Part shown: piece by piece, positions 33,838 through 42,356 of the stretch
Layout of the letters: each line of letters begins with the position of its first letter
How positions within the stretch are numbered: position 1 is the first letter of the stretch
Assembly (NCBI GenBank): GCA_910580075.1
Contig: CAJTVR010000006.1
Span: forward strand, 22,747-86,746
Length of the DNA stretch: 64,000 nt
Reading direction: 5' to 3'
DNA from: an uncultured Eubacterium sp.
GTDB taxonomy: Bacteria; Bacillota; Clostridia; Lachnospirales; Lachnospiraceae
The notes under the pieces: generated by a model
The model's database searches: none
What the model was told of the DNA's origin: nothing
The model's input: the letters and a program-made list of their open reading frames with translations, nothing else
Program-made: the position numbers and the translations under genes

Positions 33838-33945
33838 ATAAAGTCTGCTTCTGGCATATTCTGTGCCCGGCTGCATAAGATAAATGTAATAAGGACAGGA
33901 TTCTGGAGAAAAATGCCAGCAAAAGACAAGAAGGGAGACTAAGTT

Positions 33946-35349
33946 ATGGATATGAATGCTCTGGAAGAAATTCTAAAGGCTGTAGATGATTTTGTCTGGG
34001 GACCAGTGATGCTGGTACTTCTGGTAGGAACGGGAATCTTTCTCACAATCCGCCTGAAGTTCCGCACATGGATGAATCTTCCCTATGCGATCAAAAGCAC
34101 CTTAAGCAAAGAAGCAAGGACAAAAGGCCGCGGCACGGGAGAAGTAACACCGTTTGCAGCTCTGACGACAGCTCTTGCGGCGACCATTGGTACAGGAAAT
34201 ATCGTAGGCGTTGCAACAGCAATGGTATCCGGCGGGCCGGGAGCGCTTGTGTGGATGTGGTTATCAGCCTGTTTCGGCCTTACGTCAAAGTTCAGCGAAT
34301 GTATGCTGGCAATTAAGTACCGTGAAGTAAACGAGCGCGGCGAGATGTCCGGCGGGCCGATGTATACGATGAGAAAAGCCTTTAAGAACAAGACTATGGG
34401 AGCAGTCTTAGGCTGGCTGTTTGCACTGTTTACAATCATCGCTTCGTTTGGAATCGGAAATCTGACACAGGCGAATTCTATCTCTGAAGCCATGTTTGCG
34501 ACGTTCCAGGTACCTGTATGGGTGACAGGAATAATTGTTACTGTACTGGCTCTGTGTATTATCGTAGGCGGCATTAAATCGATTTCAAAGGTATCTTCAG
34601 TCGTTGTGCCATGTATGGCTGTATTTTATATGATTGGCGGTATCATCGTTATTTTTGGAAATATTCAAAATGTCCCGTCAGGTATTGCAGAAATATTCAA
34701 AATGGCGTTTTCTGTAAAAGCAGTTACAGGCGGCGTAGGAGGAACCATTGTAGCATCTATGATGAGCGGCATGCGGTTTGGTATCGCCAGGGGCGTATTT
34801 TCCAATGAAGCCGGCATGGGGTCGGCTGCCATTACAGCAGCCTGTGCAGCTACAGATCATCCGGCGCGCCAGGCTTACATAAACATGACAGGCACATTCT
34901 GGGATACGATCGTAGTGTGTACGATTACCGGCTTATGCATCGCTTCATCCGGTGTGCTCGGCATGACAGATGCCCAGGGTAAGTTAATAGAAGGATCTGC
35001 ACTTACAATTGAAGCCTTTAAAACCGTTCTTGGTTCAGCCGGCGGGTGGATGGTTACAGTCGGCATTGCGCTGTTTGCATTTTCCACGATTTTAGGATGG
35101 GAATATCACGGGGAAAAAGCACTGGAGTATTTAGCGGGCACACATAAATATAATATGGTTTACCGTATGATATTTTCAGCTGTTGCATTTATCGGAGCTA
35201 CAACCACACTGTCGATTGCATGGAAATTTTCAGATATAGCAAATGCATTAATGGCTGTCCCGAACTTAATCTGCCTTCTTGCATTAAGCGGCGAACTTGC
35301 AAAAGACGTGGAAGCATTTCAGGAAGTGCTGAAACGTGAACGCGGCTGA
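33946..35349 (+). CDS. Sodium/alanine (AGCS) symporter
   Basis: A 467-residue membrane protein with about eleven helices. Family signatures are clear: TIGTGNIVGVATAMVSGGPGA near residue 80, WMWLSACFGLTSKFSE, and AGMGSAAITAACA near 290. The AGCS family takes up alanine or glycine with Na+ or H+. The protein starts MDMNALEEILKAVDDFVWGP at ATG 33946 behind AAGGGAG. The upstream promoter-hairpin arrangement suggests control by premature termination. Substrate (alanine or glycine) is not determined by sequence. Confidence 0.95.
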   Translation: MDMNALEEILKAVDDFVWGPVMLVLLVGTGIFLTIRLKFRTWMNLPYAIKSTLSKEARTKGRGTGEVTPFAALTTALAATIGTGNIVGVATAMVSGGPGALVWMWLSACFGLTSKFSECMLAIKYREVNERGEMSGGPMYTMRKAFKNKTMGAVLGWLFALFTIIASFGIGNLTQANSISEAMFATFQVPVWVTGIIVTVLALCIIVGGIKSISKVSSVVVPCMAVFYMIGGIIVIFGNIQNVPSGIAEIFKMAFSVKAVTGGVGGTIVASMMSGMRFGIARGVFSNEAGMGSAAITAACAATDHPARQAYINMTGTFWDTIVVCTITGLCIASSGVLGMTDAQGKLIEGSALTIEAFKTVLGSAGGWMVTVGIALFAFSTILGWEYHGEKALEYLAGTHKYNMVYRMIFSAVAFIGATTTLSIAWKFSDIANALMAVPNLICLLALSGELAKDVEAFQEVLKRERG

Positions 35350-35587
35350 GGAAAGATGTTTTCAGAAAAAGACCGGGATGTGCAGAAAAATTCAAAAAGC
35401 TGCAGCTAAAACCCTGTATCAATTGAAAGAAAATGGCAGTAAAATTATTTGTGAAGTTTCAGAAAAAGAATGCAGAAAAGGCCTTGAAACACAGGATTTT
35501 TGTGGAAAATAGATTTTGCAAAATGCATAAAATTCACAAATGTTTGGCAGGGCATTCGTATGTTTTTAACAGAAATGAAAAAAACAC
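35350..35587. other. Intergenic region before the HPr-like gene
   Basis: AT-rich with no ORF of note. GGGCATT (35552-35558) and AATGCCC (35593-35599) are inverted around the -35 region of the next promoter but are 34 bp apart. Confidence 0.4.
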
Positions 35588-35616
35588 TTGCAAATGCCCG
35601 ATTTTTAGACTATATT
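35588..35616 (+). promoter_or_regulatory. Promoter of the HPr-like gene
   Basis: TTGCAA (35588-35593), 17 bp, TATATT (35611-35616). Transcription starting near 35623 argues for translation from ATG 35669 rather than 35630. Confidence 0.65.
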
Positions 35617-35668
35617 ATGAAGTGAACCTATGTATTCTAAACGATTTCTAAGGGAAGTGGAAGGGAAC

Positions 35669-35923
35669 ATGAGTAATAAGCAAATTATAGTTTCAAACGT
35701 AACGAAGGGTCATGAAAATCCGATTGCAGAGCTTGTCCAGGTGGCATGCCAGTTTGACAGCAACATTACATTCGAAAATGAAAACCGTAAAATTAATGCA
35801 AAGAGCATTATGGGAATCATGGCATTTAATCCGTCAAAAGGAATGAGCGTAAACATTATTACTGAAGGGGACGACGAAAAAGAAGCTCTGTTAGCAATGG
35901 AAAAGTTTTTAGTGTGTGAGTAG
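35669..35923 (+). CDS. HPr-family phosphocarrier-like protein
   Basis: An 84-residue HPr-like protein. His15 and Pro18 align with the phosphorylation site, but the motif is HENP in place of HARP, so Arg17 is Asn. The regulatory serine region NAKSIMGIMAF is intact with Ser46. A canonical HPr passes phosphate from EI to PTS EIIs and, when phosphorylated on Ser46, acts with CcpA. Loss of Arg17 suggests weakened EI/EII phosphotransfer and a possible regulatory (Crh-like) role. The gene precedes a DUF6465 gene by 23 bp. Confidence 0.85.
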   Translation: MSNKQIIVSNVTKGHENPIAELVQVACQFDSNITFENENRKINAKSIMGIMAFNPSKGMSVNIITEGDDEKEALLAMEKFLVCE

Positions 35924-35946
35924 GAGATTGTAGGAGGTTTGAGGAG

Positions 35947-36354
35947 ATGAGCTCAAAAGAAGCGAAAACAGTTGCAGAGGCAGCAGAAAAAGTAGTTGAA
36001 GAAGTTAAGGCAGATGCTAAACCGGCAGCAGTCAAGGCTGTTAAGGAAGAGACAGCAGCAGCTGAGAAAAAAGCTGAAAAGGAAGAGGCAAAAGCAGCTA
36101 AGAAACCTGCTGCAAAGAAAGCGACATCAAAGAAGGCTGATAAACCTGAATTAAAGCCGGAAGTATTTATTGAATTCCAGGGACGTCAGGCAGAGCAGAC
36201 TTCTGTTGTTGATAAAGTAAAAGCAGCGTTTGTAGCCAGCGGACATAGAGCATCATCGATTAAGTCTTTGCAGATATATATGAAGCCAGAAGAATTTAAA
36301 GCTTATTATGTAATAAATGATGGTAAATTTGCTGGTGATGTAGATTTATTTTAA
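35947..36354 (+). CDS. DUF6465-family protein with Ala/Lys-rich N-terminus
   Basis: A 135-residue protein in two parts. Residues 1-70 are low complexity and rich in Ala, Lys and Glu (AAKKPAAKKATSKKADK), like histone-H1-like tails. Residues ~75-135 form a compact conserved domain (VFIEFQGRQAEQTSVVDKVKAAF, then YMKPEEFKAYYVIN). The basic tail could bind nucleic acid, but function is unknown. GAGGAG precedes ATG 35947. It shares the HPr-like promoter and ends at a perfect terminator. Confidence 0.8.
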   Translation: MSSKEAKTVAEAAEKVVEEVKADAKPAAVKAVKEETAAAEKKAEKEEAKAAKKPAAKKATSKKADKPELKPEVFIEFQGRQAEQTSVVDKVKAAFVASGHRASSIKSLQIYMKPEEFKAYYVINDGKFAGDVDLF

Positions 36355-36378
36355 ATCCTGAATTGGAAATGAAAATCA

Positions 36379-36420
36379 AAGCATCCGCATACCTGAGGGG
36401 AGGTATGCAGATGCTTTTTT
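36379..36420 (+). terminator. Terminator of the HPr-like/DUF6465 unit
   Basis: AAGCATCCGCATACCT and AGGTATGCAGATGCTT pair with one mismatch around a 6-nt loop, followed by a T-run. Confidence 0.93.
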
Positions 36421-36577
36421 ATAACATGATACAGCAGTCTGCAAAAATACCATTCAGAAACTCAGATCAGATACATAGCAGCATAGATTCTAATATGCCA
36501 CTGCACAGTTCATCTGTCAGAGAAACCAGGAGCAAAACTATTCAGCTGACAAATCCAGAACGAAACCTATCCATCCT

Positions 36578-36700
36578 GCGATTCAAAATAAAACTGTATC
36601 CTCAAAGAAACTGCAAAAGCCTGTACAGGGAAACAAAAAACTGCCAGAAAACCTCCGTCAAAAGCAGCGATTCAAAATAAAACTGTATCCTCAAAGAAAC
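36578..36700. repeat. 34-bp direct repeat with 89-bp period
   Basis: An identical 34-bp sequence (starting GCGATTCAAAATAAAACTGT) occurs at 36578-36611 and 36667-36700. The flanks are also similar (CAGGGAAACAAAAAACTGCC, and CAGGGGAACAAAAAATCTGC), so an ~89-bp unit was duplicated. A third short repeat (GCGTCCGAGAGGCCAG) occurs near 36787 and 36831. No gene is called in 36421-36935. Confidence 0.8.
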
Positions 36701-36737
36701 GCCAAAAACCCGTTCAGGGGAACAAAAAATCTGCCCA

Positions 36738-36787
36738 AAAACCAGCTGGAAACAGGCTGCAGCACTTGCCGGCAGCCTGTTTCCAGC
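36738..36787 (-). terminator. Terminator of the dnaD-dnaI-prs unit
   Basis: A perfect 16-bp stem (GCTGGAAACAGGCTGC at 36745-36760 with its complement at 36772-36787) with an 11-nt loop. On the minus strand it is followed by TGGTTTTT. Confidence 0.85.
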
Positions 36788-36935
36788 GTCCGAGAGGCCA
36801 GTCCTCTGCACCTGCCCGCCCTTTCCTGGCGTCCGAGAGGCCAGCCTTCTGTGCCAGCCGCTCCTTCCAGCATCGCATTTAGGAAGCCAGCCCCTTATCC
36901 TTGCGCCATCCGTTTCCGCATTTCACTCGTTTCCT

Positions 36936-38126
36936 TTACTTTTCCTCCGAAAGCTCTCCGTTTCTATACCGCGTTACAATCTTCTTAATCCTCTCATAAG
37001 GATTCAGCAGGTCGCTGATTGAGGTATCATGGTTCAGCGTATCCACAATATATGCAATATACTTGCTCATGTCACAGCTGATATAATACGGTTTGCTCAG
37101 CAGTTCCGGTGTCTGGTAAATCAGGTTTGTAGTAATGACACGGTAAATAATTCCGTCCTCAACTGCCTTATCAATTTTCTCCAGCCCGTTCGTAAACAGC
37201 CCGAAAGTAGACATTACAAAAATACGTTTCGCCTTACGCTTTTTCAGCTCGGTTGCAACGTCAATCATACTGTCGCCGGAAGAAATCATATCGTCGATTA
37301 CCATAACATCCTTGCCTTCCACAGAAGCGCCGAGAAATTCGTGTGCAATAATCGGATTGCGTCCGTTTACAATACGGCTGTAGTCGCGGCGTTTATAAAA
37401 CATACCGATATTAATGCCCAGAATACTTGCCAGATATACGGCACGGCTTGTAGCGCCCTCGTCCGGGCTGATCATCATCATGTGGTCAGAATCAAATTTC
37501 AGGTCAGGCACATGCGTACAGAGTCCTTTGATAAACTGGTAAGCAGGCTGGATTGTCTCAAAGCCGGCGAGAGGAATAGCATTCTGTACACGCGGGTCGT
37601 GGGCATCAAAAGTAATAATATTTTCCACGCCCATATTTGTCAGCTCCTGCAGCATCATAGCACAGTCCATGGATTCACGTCCGTTTCGTCTGTGCTGGCG
37701 TCCTTCGTATAAGAATGTCATAATCACCGTAATCCGGCGGGCTTTGCCGCCTGCAGCCGCAATAATCCGTTTTAAGTCTGCATAATGGTCATCCGGGGAT
37801 TTGTGGTTTGGCTGGCCGCATACAGTATACGTTTCATGGTAATTAGTAACGTCTGTCATAATAAAGAGATCATAACCCCGTATCGAGTCTTTAATAATCC
37901 CTTTGGCTTCGCCGGTGCCAAAGCGCGGAGCGCCAGCATTGACAATGTAAGTGTCACGTTCAAAACCTTTAAAAGCGATTGTCGTTTTGTGGTCGGACTG
38001 ATGTTCATGGCGCCATTGAACAAGATATTTGTCAACTTTTTCTCCCAGTGCTGAGCAGTTTGACATCGGAATCAGGCCGAGTACTCCTACCGGAATACTT
38101 TCAATGGTATTTTCGTCATAATGCAT
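36936..38126 (-). CDS. prs: Ribose-phosphate pyrophosphokinase
   Basis: A 396-residue cytoplasmic enzyme making PRPP from ribose 5-phosphate and ATP, for nucleotide, His and Trp synthesis. The PRPP-binding loop is VMVIDDMISSGDSMID. ITFDAHDPR and the flexible-loop KRRDYSR are present. It is longer than the ~315-residue bacterial norm because of an N-terminal extension and an inserted segment, as seen in a clostridial subgroup. It is the third gene of a minus-strand unit, 15 bp after the helicase loader gene. Confidence 0.9.
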   Translation of the reverse strand: MHYDENTIESIPVGVLGLIPMSNCSALGEKVDKYLVQWRHEHQSDHKTTIAFKGFERDTYIVNAGAPRFGTGEAKGIIKDSIRGYDLFIMTDVTNYHETYTVCGQPNHKSPDDHYADLKRIIAAAGGKARRITVIMTFLYEGRQHRRNGRESMDCAMMLQELTNMGVENIITFDAHDPRVQNAIPLAGFETIQPAYQFIKGLCTHVPDLKFDSDHMMMISPDEGATSRAVYLASILGINIGMFYKRRDYSRIVNGRNPIIAHEFLGASVEGKDVMVIDDMISSGDSMIDVATELKKRKAKRIFVMSTFGLFTNGLEKIDKAVEDGIIYRVITTNLIYQTPELLSKPYYISCDMSKYIAYIVDTLNHDTSISDLLNPYERIKKIVTRYRNGELSEEK

Positions 38127-38141
38127 AATGGAATCCTCCGT

Positions 38142-39125
38142 TTAATTTAATTTTCGCTTTTGGAGCCGGATATCGTCACCAAAAAGTTTTATCATGGTAT
38201 AACTGCTCACAATCCGGGAGAAAATCCGCTCAGAATAAATCCCATGGAGCTGGTCTATGCCTAAATTCGTGGATATGATAGTCGACTTCTTCCGAAGTAT
38301 CCGTTCGTTTAAACATAAAAAGAGCTGTGAAATAGTAAAGGTATTTGCCATTTCCGTTCCCAGATCGTCAATGATAAGAAGGTCACACTCAAAGATATGC
38401 TGCATGGAAGCAGCTGCCTGTGAGTCTTTCTGAAACTTGTTTTTTTCCAGTATATCAAACAGTCCGAAAGCGGTAAAATAAATGACAGAATGTCCTGTAT
38501 CCAGTAATTCCCTGGCAATACAGTTGGATAAAAAAGTTTTGCCCGTGCCGGTGTCTCCGTACAAAAATAAATTGCCGGATTCTGTATCAAACTGCTTAAT
38601 AAAAGAAAGCGCTTCCTGAACGGCTTTATGCGCAGTCTCTCTGGAAGTCAGTCCGGTAGACTCGTTTCGTTTTGTCTCTGAATAATATTCGAAAGAATAA
38701 TGGGAAAAATTCTCTTCCTGTAAAATATTCCGGATATTAGACTGTGTGTATACAAGGTCAATGGCAGCCTGTTCAAAGCAGTGGCAGCGTTTTGCACCGA
38801 TATAGCCGGTATCCCTGCAGTCCGCACAGATATACGGTGGCTCTAAATAGTGTTCATCTACTCCGGCTTTTTTCAGAATTTCATGCCGTTCCCTGCGGTA
38901 ACAGTCCAGCTCCTTTTTCAGGCTGCACAGGGCTGTTTCGCTGCCTTCGAGCAGCTGCTTTGCATGACGTACGCTGGCAGATGCAGTCAGCGCTTCCAAT
39001 TCCTTAAGGCGCGGATATTTCTGATAAATCCGTCCTTTGCGCTCCTGTAAGATATGCTGGCTGCGCAGCTGTTTTGCATCATACTGGCGCTGTATTTCGT
39101 CATATTGCGAGTTTGTTAAAGACAT
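38142..39125 (-). CDS. dnaI: DnaC/DnaI-like replicative helicase loader
   Basis: A 327-residue AAA+ ATPase. The N-terminal region has a zinc-ribbon-like site (CADCRDTGYIGAKRCHCF, residues ~99-116), as in DnaI. Walker A is GDTGTGKTFL near 192, and Walker B is LLIIDDLGTE near 254. DnaI loads the replicative helicase at origins together with DnaD and DnaB. It is encoded 12 bp downstream of the DnaD-like gene and upstream of prs. A helicase loader beside a DnaD protein matches Gram-positive initiation machinery. Confidence 0.9.
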   Translation of the reverse strand: MSLTNSQYDEIQRQYDAKQLRSQHILQERKGRIYQKYPRLKELEALTASASVRHAKQLLEGSETALCSLKKELDCYRRERHEILKKAGVDEHYLEPPYICADCRDTGYIGAKRCHCFEQAAIDLVYTQSNIRNILQEENFSHYSFEYYSETKRNESTGLTSRETAHKAVQEALSFIKQFDTESGNLFLYGDTGTGKTFLSNCIARELLDTGHSVIYFTAFGLFDILEKNKFQKDSQAAASMQHIFECDLLIIDDLGTEMANTFTISQLFLCLNERILRKKSTIISTNLGIDQLHGIYSERIFSRIVSSYTMIKLFGDDIRLQKRKLN

Positions 39126-39137
39126 ATCGCTTCTCCG

Positions 39138-40214
39138 TTATCTGGCATGCGACAGCAGTTCGCGTTCCAGCTCATCATAATTATAGGTCCGCTGGGTAAA
39201 GTTTGAAAAGCTGCCTGACAGGGTTCCTTTTGCAGTGCGTACAGCAGCCGTTTTGGCAGAAGCGTATTTCTTTGCCTTTGCCTCCTGATACTGTGCGTCT
39301 AACAGGCGGATATCATTTAACGTATGGGCATTCTGCTGTTTCCAGCTTTCCAGAATCGTATCTGCATATTCAAAACTGATCTGATGAATGCTCAGAATCG
39401 TTTTCTGGCATGCCAGGGCAATAATTTCATCTGAAAATCCAAAGCTGTCAGACCATTTTTTAACAAAATCGATTTCTGCTCCAGCAAGGCTCCGGTTTGA
39501 GATACCGAACGCTTTTTGTACTGCATGGACGGTGCTGTTATAAGTTCCGGAAGCCTGTTTTGCGGCAGCCAGCGTATGGACTCCTGCGTTAGCCCAGGAC
39601 ATGGCGATTTTATCCATGTACCGGATGCTTAAATGATTTTTGGCAACGCACTGTTCGATCAGGTATTCGATTAAGTCCTGCGAAAATCCCAGTTTGTCCA
39701 GCCAGTACAAAATGGTCTGGATTTCTGTATTGTTCAGCGGGTGGCCCAGATAACGCTCTGTAACGAACAGCAGTTCCGCTACGGTTTCATCTTCGCTGAA
39801 CTGCAGCAGCTGCTGCACCGTATACTCTGTGCGTTTCGGCAGCTGGTGCGCAGAAGGCGTGGCAGCAGGGCTTTCTGAAGAAGGTTCACCAGTCTGGGCC
39901 TGTAATGGAGCAGATTCCGTAAAGTCCGACAGGCAGATGCCGGTCAGTTCTTCGCGGCCGTTAAATTCCAGGCGCAGCAGATGCATTTTCTCCCAGTATT
40001 TCAGTGCACGTGTCACGTCTTTTTCCGTATAGTCAAACTTGTCCGCGATATCTGAAATAGAAAATACAGTATCCGGATTGTTCATGCACCGCAGCAGATA
40101 CAGATAGATTTTTACAAATTCTCCGTCTGCATGGGTCATATATTCGTCTATAAACGTATTTGGTACATAGGTGGCAGCCAGTATGCTGTCACGCTTTAGT
40201 AATATGTCAGCCAT
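39138..40214 (-). CDS. dnaD: DnaD/DnaB-domain replication initiation protein
   Basis: A 358-residue protein. An N-terminal winged helix (SISDIADKFDYTEKDVTRALKYWEKM) is followed by a DnaD-type helical domain (ILYWLDKLGFSQDLIEYLIEQCVAKNHLSIRYMDKIAMSW). A second, similar helical copy follows (WSDSFGFSDEIIALACQKTILSIHQISFEYADTILESW). Two copies recall B. subtilis DnaB more than DnaD. The C-terminal RTYNYDELERELLSHAR matches the YYDR-like tail that binds ssDNA. The upstream region contains a dense set of DnaA boxes. Confidence 0.88.
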   Translation of the reverse strand: MADILLKRDSILAATYVPNTFIDEYMTHADGEFVKIYLYLLRCMNNPDTVFSISDIADKFDYTEKDVTRALKYWEKMHLLRLEFNGREELTGICLSDFTESAPLQAQTGEPSSESPAATPSAHQLPKRTEYTVQQLLQFSEDETVAELLFVTERYLGHPLNNTEIQTILYWLDKLGFSQDLIEYLIEQCVAKNHLSIRYMDKIAMSWANAGVHTLAAAKQASGTYNSTVHAVQKAFGISNRSLAGAEIDFVKKWSDSFGFSDEIIALACQKTILSIHQISFEYADTILESWKQQNAHTLNDIRLLDAQYQEAKAKKYASAKTAAVRTAKGTLSGSFSNFTQRTYNYDELERELLSHAR

Positions 40215-40407
40215 ATGCAGTCCCTCTCATATACAGTCCCTTTCCCCGTCTCCCGGACACACTGCTTTTGCCTGAGCGGCAAAGCGCCGTAAGACCTGCC
40301 CGGACAATTTTGTTTCTGTCTTACAGCACAGATTATAGCACAGGATTTTCCAATTGAGAAGTCCGTATTTTTCGCATGAAGATGTGTACTGTGCTCTTGC
40401 TGATATC

Positions 40408-40577
40408 TGTGGATAATGTGGATAACGTGGATAAACATGAAGTTAAAATTATATTAATCTCAAAAAATAGCTGGAATCTAATCTTTTGACTTATCCACAT
40501 GTAAGGTGTGTAAAACACAAAAAATCCACATTAAAATATGCAGTTTATGCACAATTTAATGTGGATAATGTGGATAA
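40408..40577. promoter_or_regulatory. DnaA-box cluster between dnaD and murC
   Basis: Consensus or one-mismatch DnaA boxes (TTATCCACA or its complement TGTGGATAA) occur at 40408-40416, 40417-40425, 40426-40434 (CGTGGATAA), 40491-40499 (opposite strand), 40560-40568 and 40569-40577. The first three are head-to-tail with no spacing, as are the last two. A further AAATCCACA lies at 40522-40530. The space between is AT-rich. The remainder of the gap 40215-40407 contains no gene. Confidence 0.88.
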
Positions 40578-42020
40578 CTAGTGGTTAAGCAGGTTTTCGC
40601 CCACTTTTAATATATCTCCGGCTCCCATAGTTATCAACAAATCGCCGTTCATTATTTTTTTTAATAAAAATTTTTCAATTTCTTCAAAAGCTGGAAAATA
40701 ATAGCATTCTTTCCCCTGCTGTTCAAGTAATCTGAGGATATCACGTGAACTGATGCCCAGGTCGTCGGTTTCTCTTGCGGCATAAATATCAGCCAGAATG
40801 ATAATATCAGCAGCAGCCAGTGATTTCGCAAAATCATCTAAAAATGCCTTTGTCCTTGTATAGGTATGAGGCTGGAAAACACAGATTGTGCGCTTATGCG
40901 GATAATCTGCAGCGGCATTTAAAGTAGCGGTAATTTCCGTCGGGTGGTGCGCATAATCGTCGATAATGACAGCACCGTTTAAAGTACCTTTATACTGAAA
41001 CCGGCGGTCAGTTCCGTGAAATGAATGCAGCCCTTCGGCTATTGCGTCTGCCGGAAGATGCATCTTTACAGCAAGTGCAGCTGCAGCCAGTGCATTGCTG
41101 ATATTATGCCTTCCGGGAACACTTAAACAGACATCGCATATTTTTTCTGTCTGCATTCCGGCAGAAAACAAGGAAGTGTTTCCGCTTTGCTCAGTCTGGA
41201 CGATTTTTGCAAAACGGTGCATGATAGAAAACTGTGCATGGCCGGATTCCTGATATGTGATATTTTCCGGGTAAAAGTTACAGGAAGAATCAAAGCCGTA
41301 TGTAATGACTTCAGGCTTTAGCCCGCTGCATAATTCCTGAATGTTTTCAATTTCACCGTTTACAATGACCGTACCGTCAGCAGCAGTATTTTCTGCAAAC
41401 AGACGGAAAGAATGGCGGATATCATCAATATCTTTGAAAAAATCCAGATGGTCTTCTTCTATATTTAATATAATGCTGAATCTTGGATAAAAATGCAGGA
41501 AACTGTTTGTATATTCACATGCTTCCGTTACAAAATAATCCGAATGTCCGACACGGATATTGCCCTGGATAGACGCAAGGATGCCGCCGACAGAAATCGT
41601 AGGGTCAGATCCGGCAGCCAGCAAAATATGCGTAATCATGGAAGTCGTTGTCGTCTTGCCATGTGTTCCGGCGACCGCGGCAGAAAGTCTGTAATTATCC
41701 ATAATCTGGCCTAACAGTTCGGCGCGGCTTAACATCGGAATTTTTTGCGCCACAGCTTCTTTAAATTCAGGATTATCCTCATGGACAGCTGCCGTATAAA
41801 CGACCAGATCTGTCCCGGGACGGATATTGTCTGCACGCTGTCCGTAGTAAATGACAGCACCGGCCTGTTCCAGTTTTTTTGTAAGTCCGGACTCTTTTGC
41901 ATCGGAGCCGGATATGGTAAAATGCTCCTCTAGTAGGATTTCCGCAAGTCCGCTCATGCTGATACCGCCGATGCCGATGAAATGAACACGGACTGGATGA
42001 TTAAAATTAATATGATACAT
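40578..42020 (-). CDS. murC: UDP-N-acetylmuramate--L-alanine ligase
   Basis: About 480 residues, the first amino-acid-adding enzyme of peptidoglycan synthesis. The start MYHINFNHPVRVHFIGIGGISMSG is typical, with the GIGGxGMSG nucleotide/UDP loop. The ATP loop is AGTHGKTTTT (Mur ligase), followed by INIEEDHLDFF and DDYAHHPTEI. The start at 42020 is preferred because GAAGGTG lies 7 bp upstream; an in-frame TTG at 42038 lies in that site. Its last codon abuts DnaA box 6. Confidence 0.96.
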   Translation of the reverse strand: MYHINFNHPVRVHFIGIGGISMSGLAEILLEEHFTISGSDAKESGLTKKLEQAGAVIYYGQRADNIRPGTDLVVYTAAVHEDNPEFKEAVAQKIPMLSRAELLGQIMDNYRLSAAVAGTHGKTTTTSMITHILLAAGSDPTISVGGILASIQGNIRVGHSDYFVTEACEYTNSFLHFYPRFSIILNIEEDHLDFFKDIDDIRHSFRLFAENTAADGTVIVNGEIENIQELCSGLKPEVITYGFDSSCNFYPENITYQESGHAQFSIMHRFAKIVQTEQSGNTSLFSAGMQTEKICDVCLSVPGRHNISNALAAAALAVKMHLPADAIAEGLHSFHGTDRRFQYKGTLNGAVIIDDYAHHPTEITATLNAAADYPHKRTICVFQPHTYTRTKAFLDDFAKSLAAADIIILADIYAARETDDLGISSRDILRLLEQQGKECYYFPAFEEIEKFLLKKIMNGDLLITMGAGDILKVGENLLNH

Positions 42021-42161
42021 TTGTTCACACCTTCGCAATTTTTATTTTATATTCACAGAAATATGCAGATGAATCCTGAATTATTTTTCTGCGGCTGTGC
42101 CGTGCTTAATGAATCCATTCATACTGACGGGATGTCTGCATTATTACCATGCTCTATTCTT

Positions 42162-42189
42162 ATTATAAACATATCTGTGCATTTTGCAA
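42162..42189 (-). promoter_or_regulatory. murC promoter
   Basis: On the minus strand TTGCAA (42189-42184), 16 bp, TATAAT (42167-42162). The leader would be about 135 nt. Confidence 0.65.
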
Positions 42190-42285
42190 TTTATTTCTTC
42201 TGTTTTCAATAACTCTATAATATGGAAAATGTTGTAAATTTCTACAAAAACGGGCGAAAATAATAGCAGAAAAATGTGAAAATTA

Positions 42286-42315
42286 TTGTACATTTATGTT
42301 TGGATGTGTTATAAT
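42286..42315 (+). promoter_or_regulatory. glgC promoter
   Basis: TTGTAC (42286-42291), 18 bp, TATAAT (42310-42315), about 40 bp before the glgC start. Confidence 0.65.
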
Positions 42316-42356
42316 ACAGTACATATAGACTGATTATTGGACGAGAGGTGAGCAGA

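Noticed and set aside
33787-33945. Known riboswitch or T-box before the symporter gene
   Set aside because: The leader is too short and has only one hairpin; no T-box or glycine riboswitch features were seen.
36363-36680. 105-codon + strand ORF after the DUF6465 gene
   Set aside because: It runs through a perfect terminator hairpin and the 34-bp direct repeat, has no plausible fold and no independent ribosome site.
40408-40577. The DnaA-box cluster as the chromosomal origin
   Set aside because: No dnaA, dnaN, rpmH or rnpA neighbours are present. A regulatory or titration cluster is safer; origin function is left as a test.
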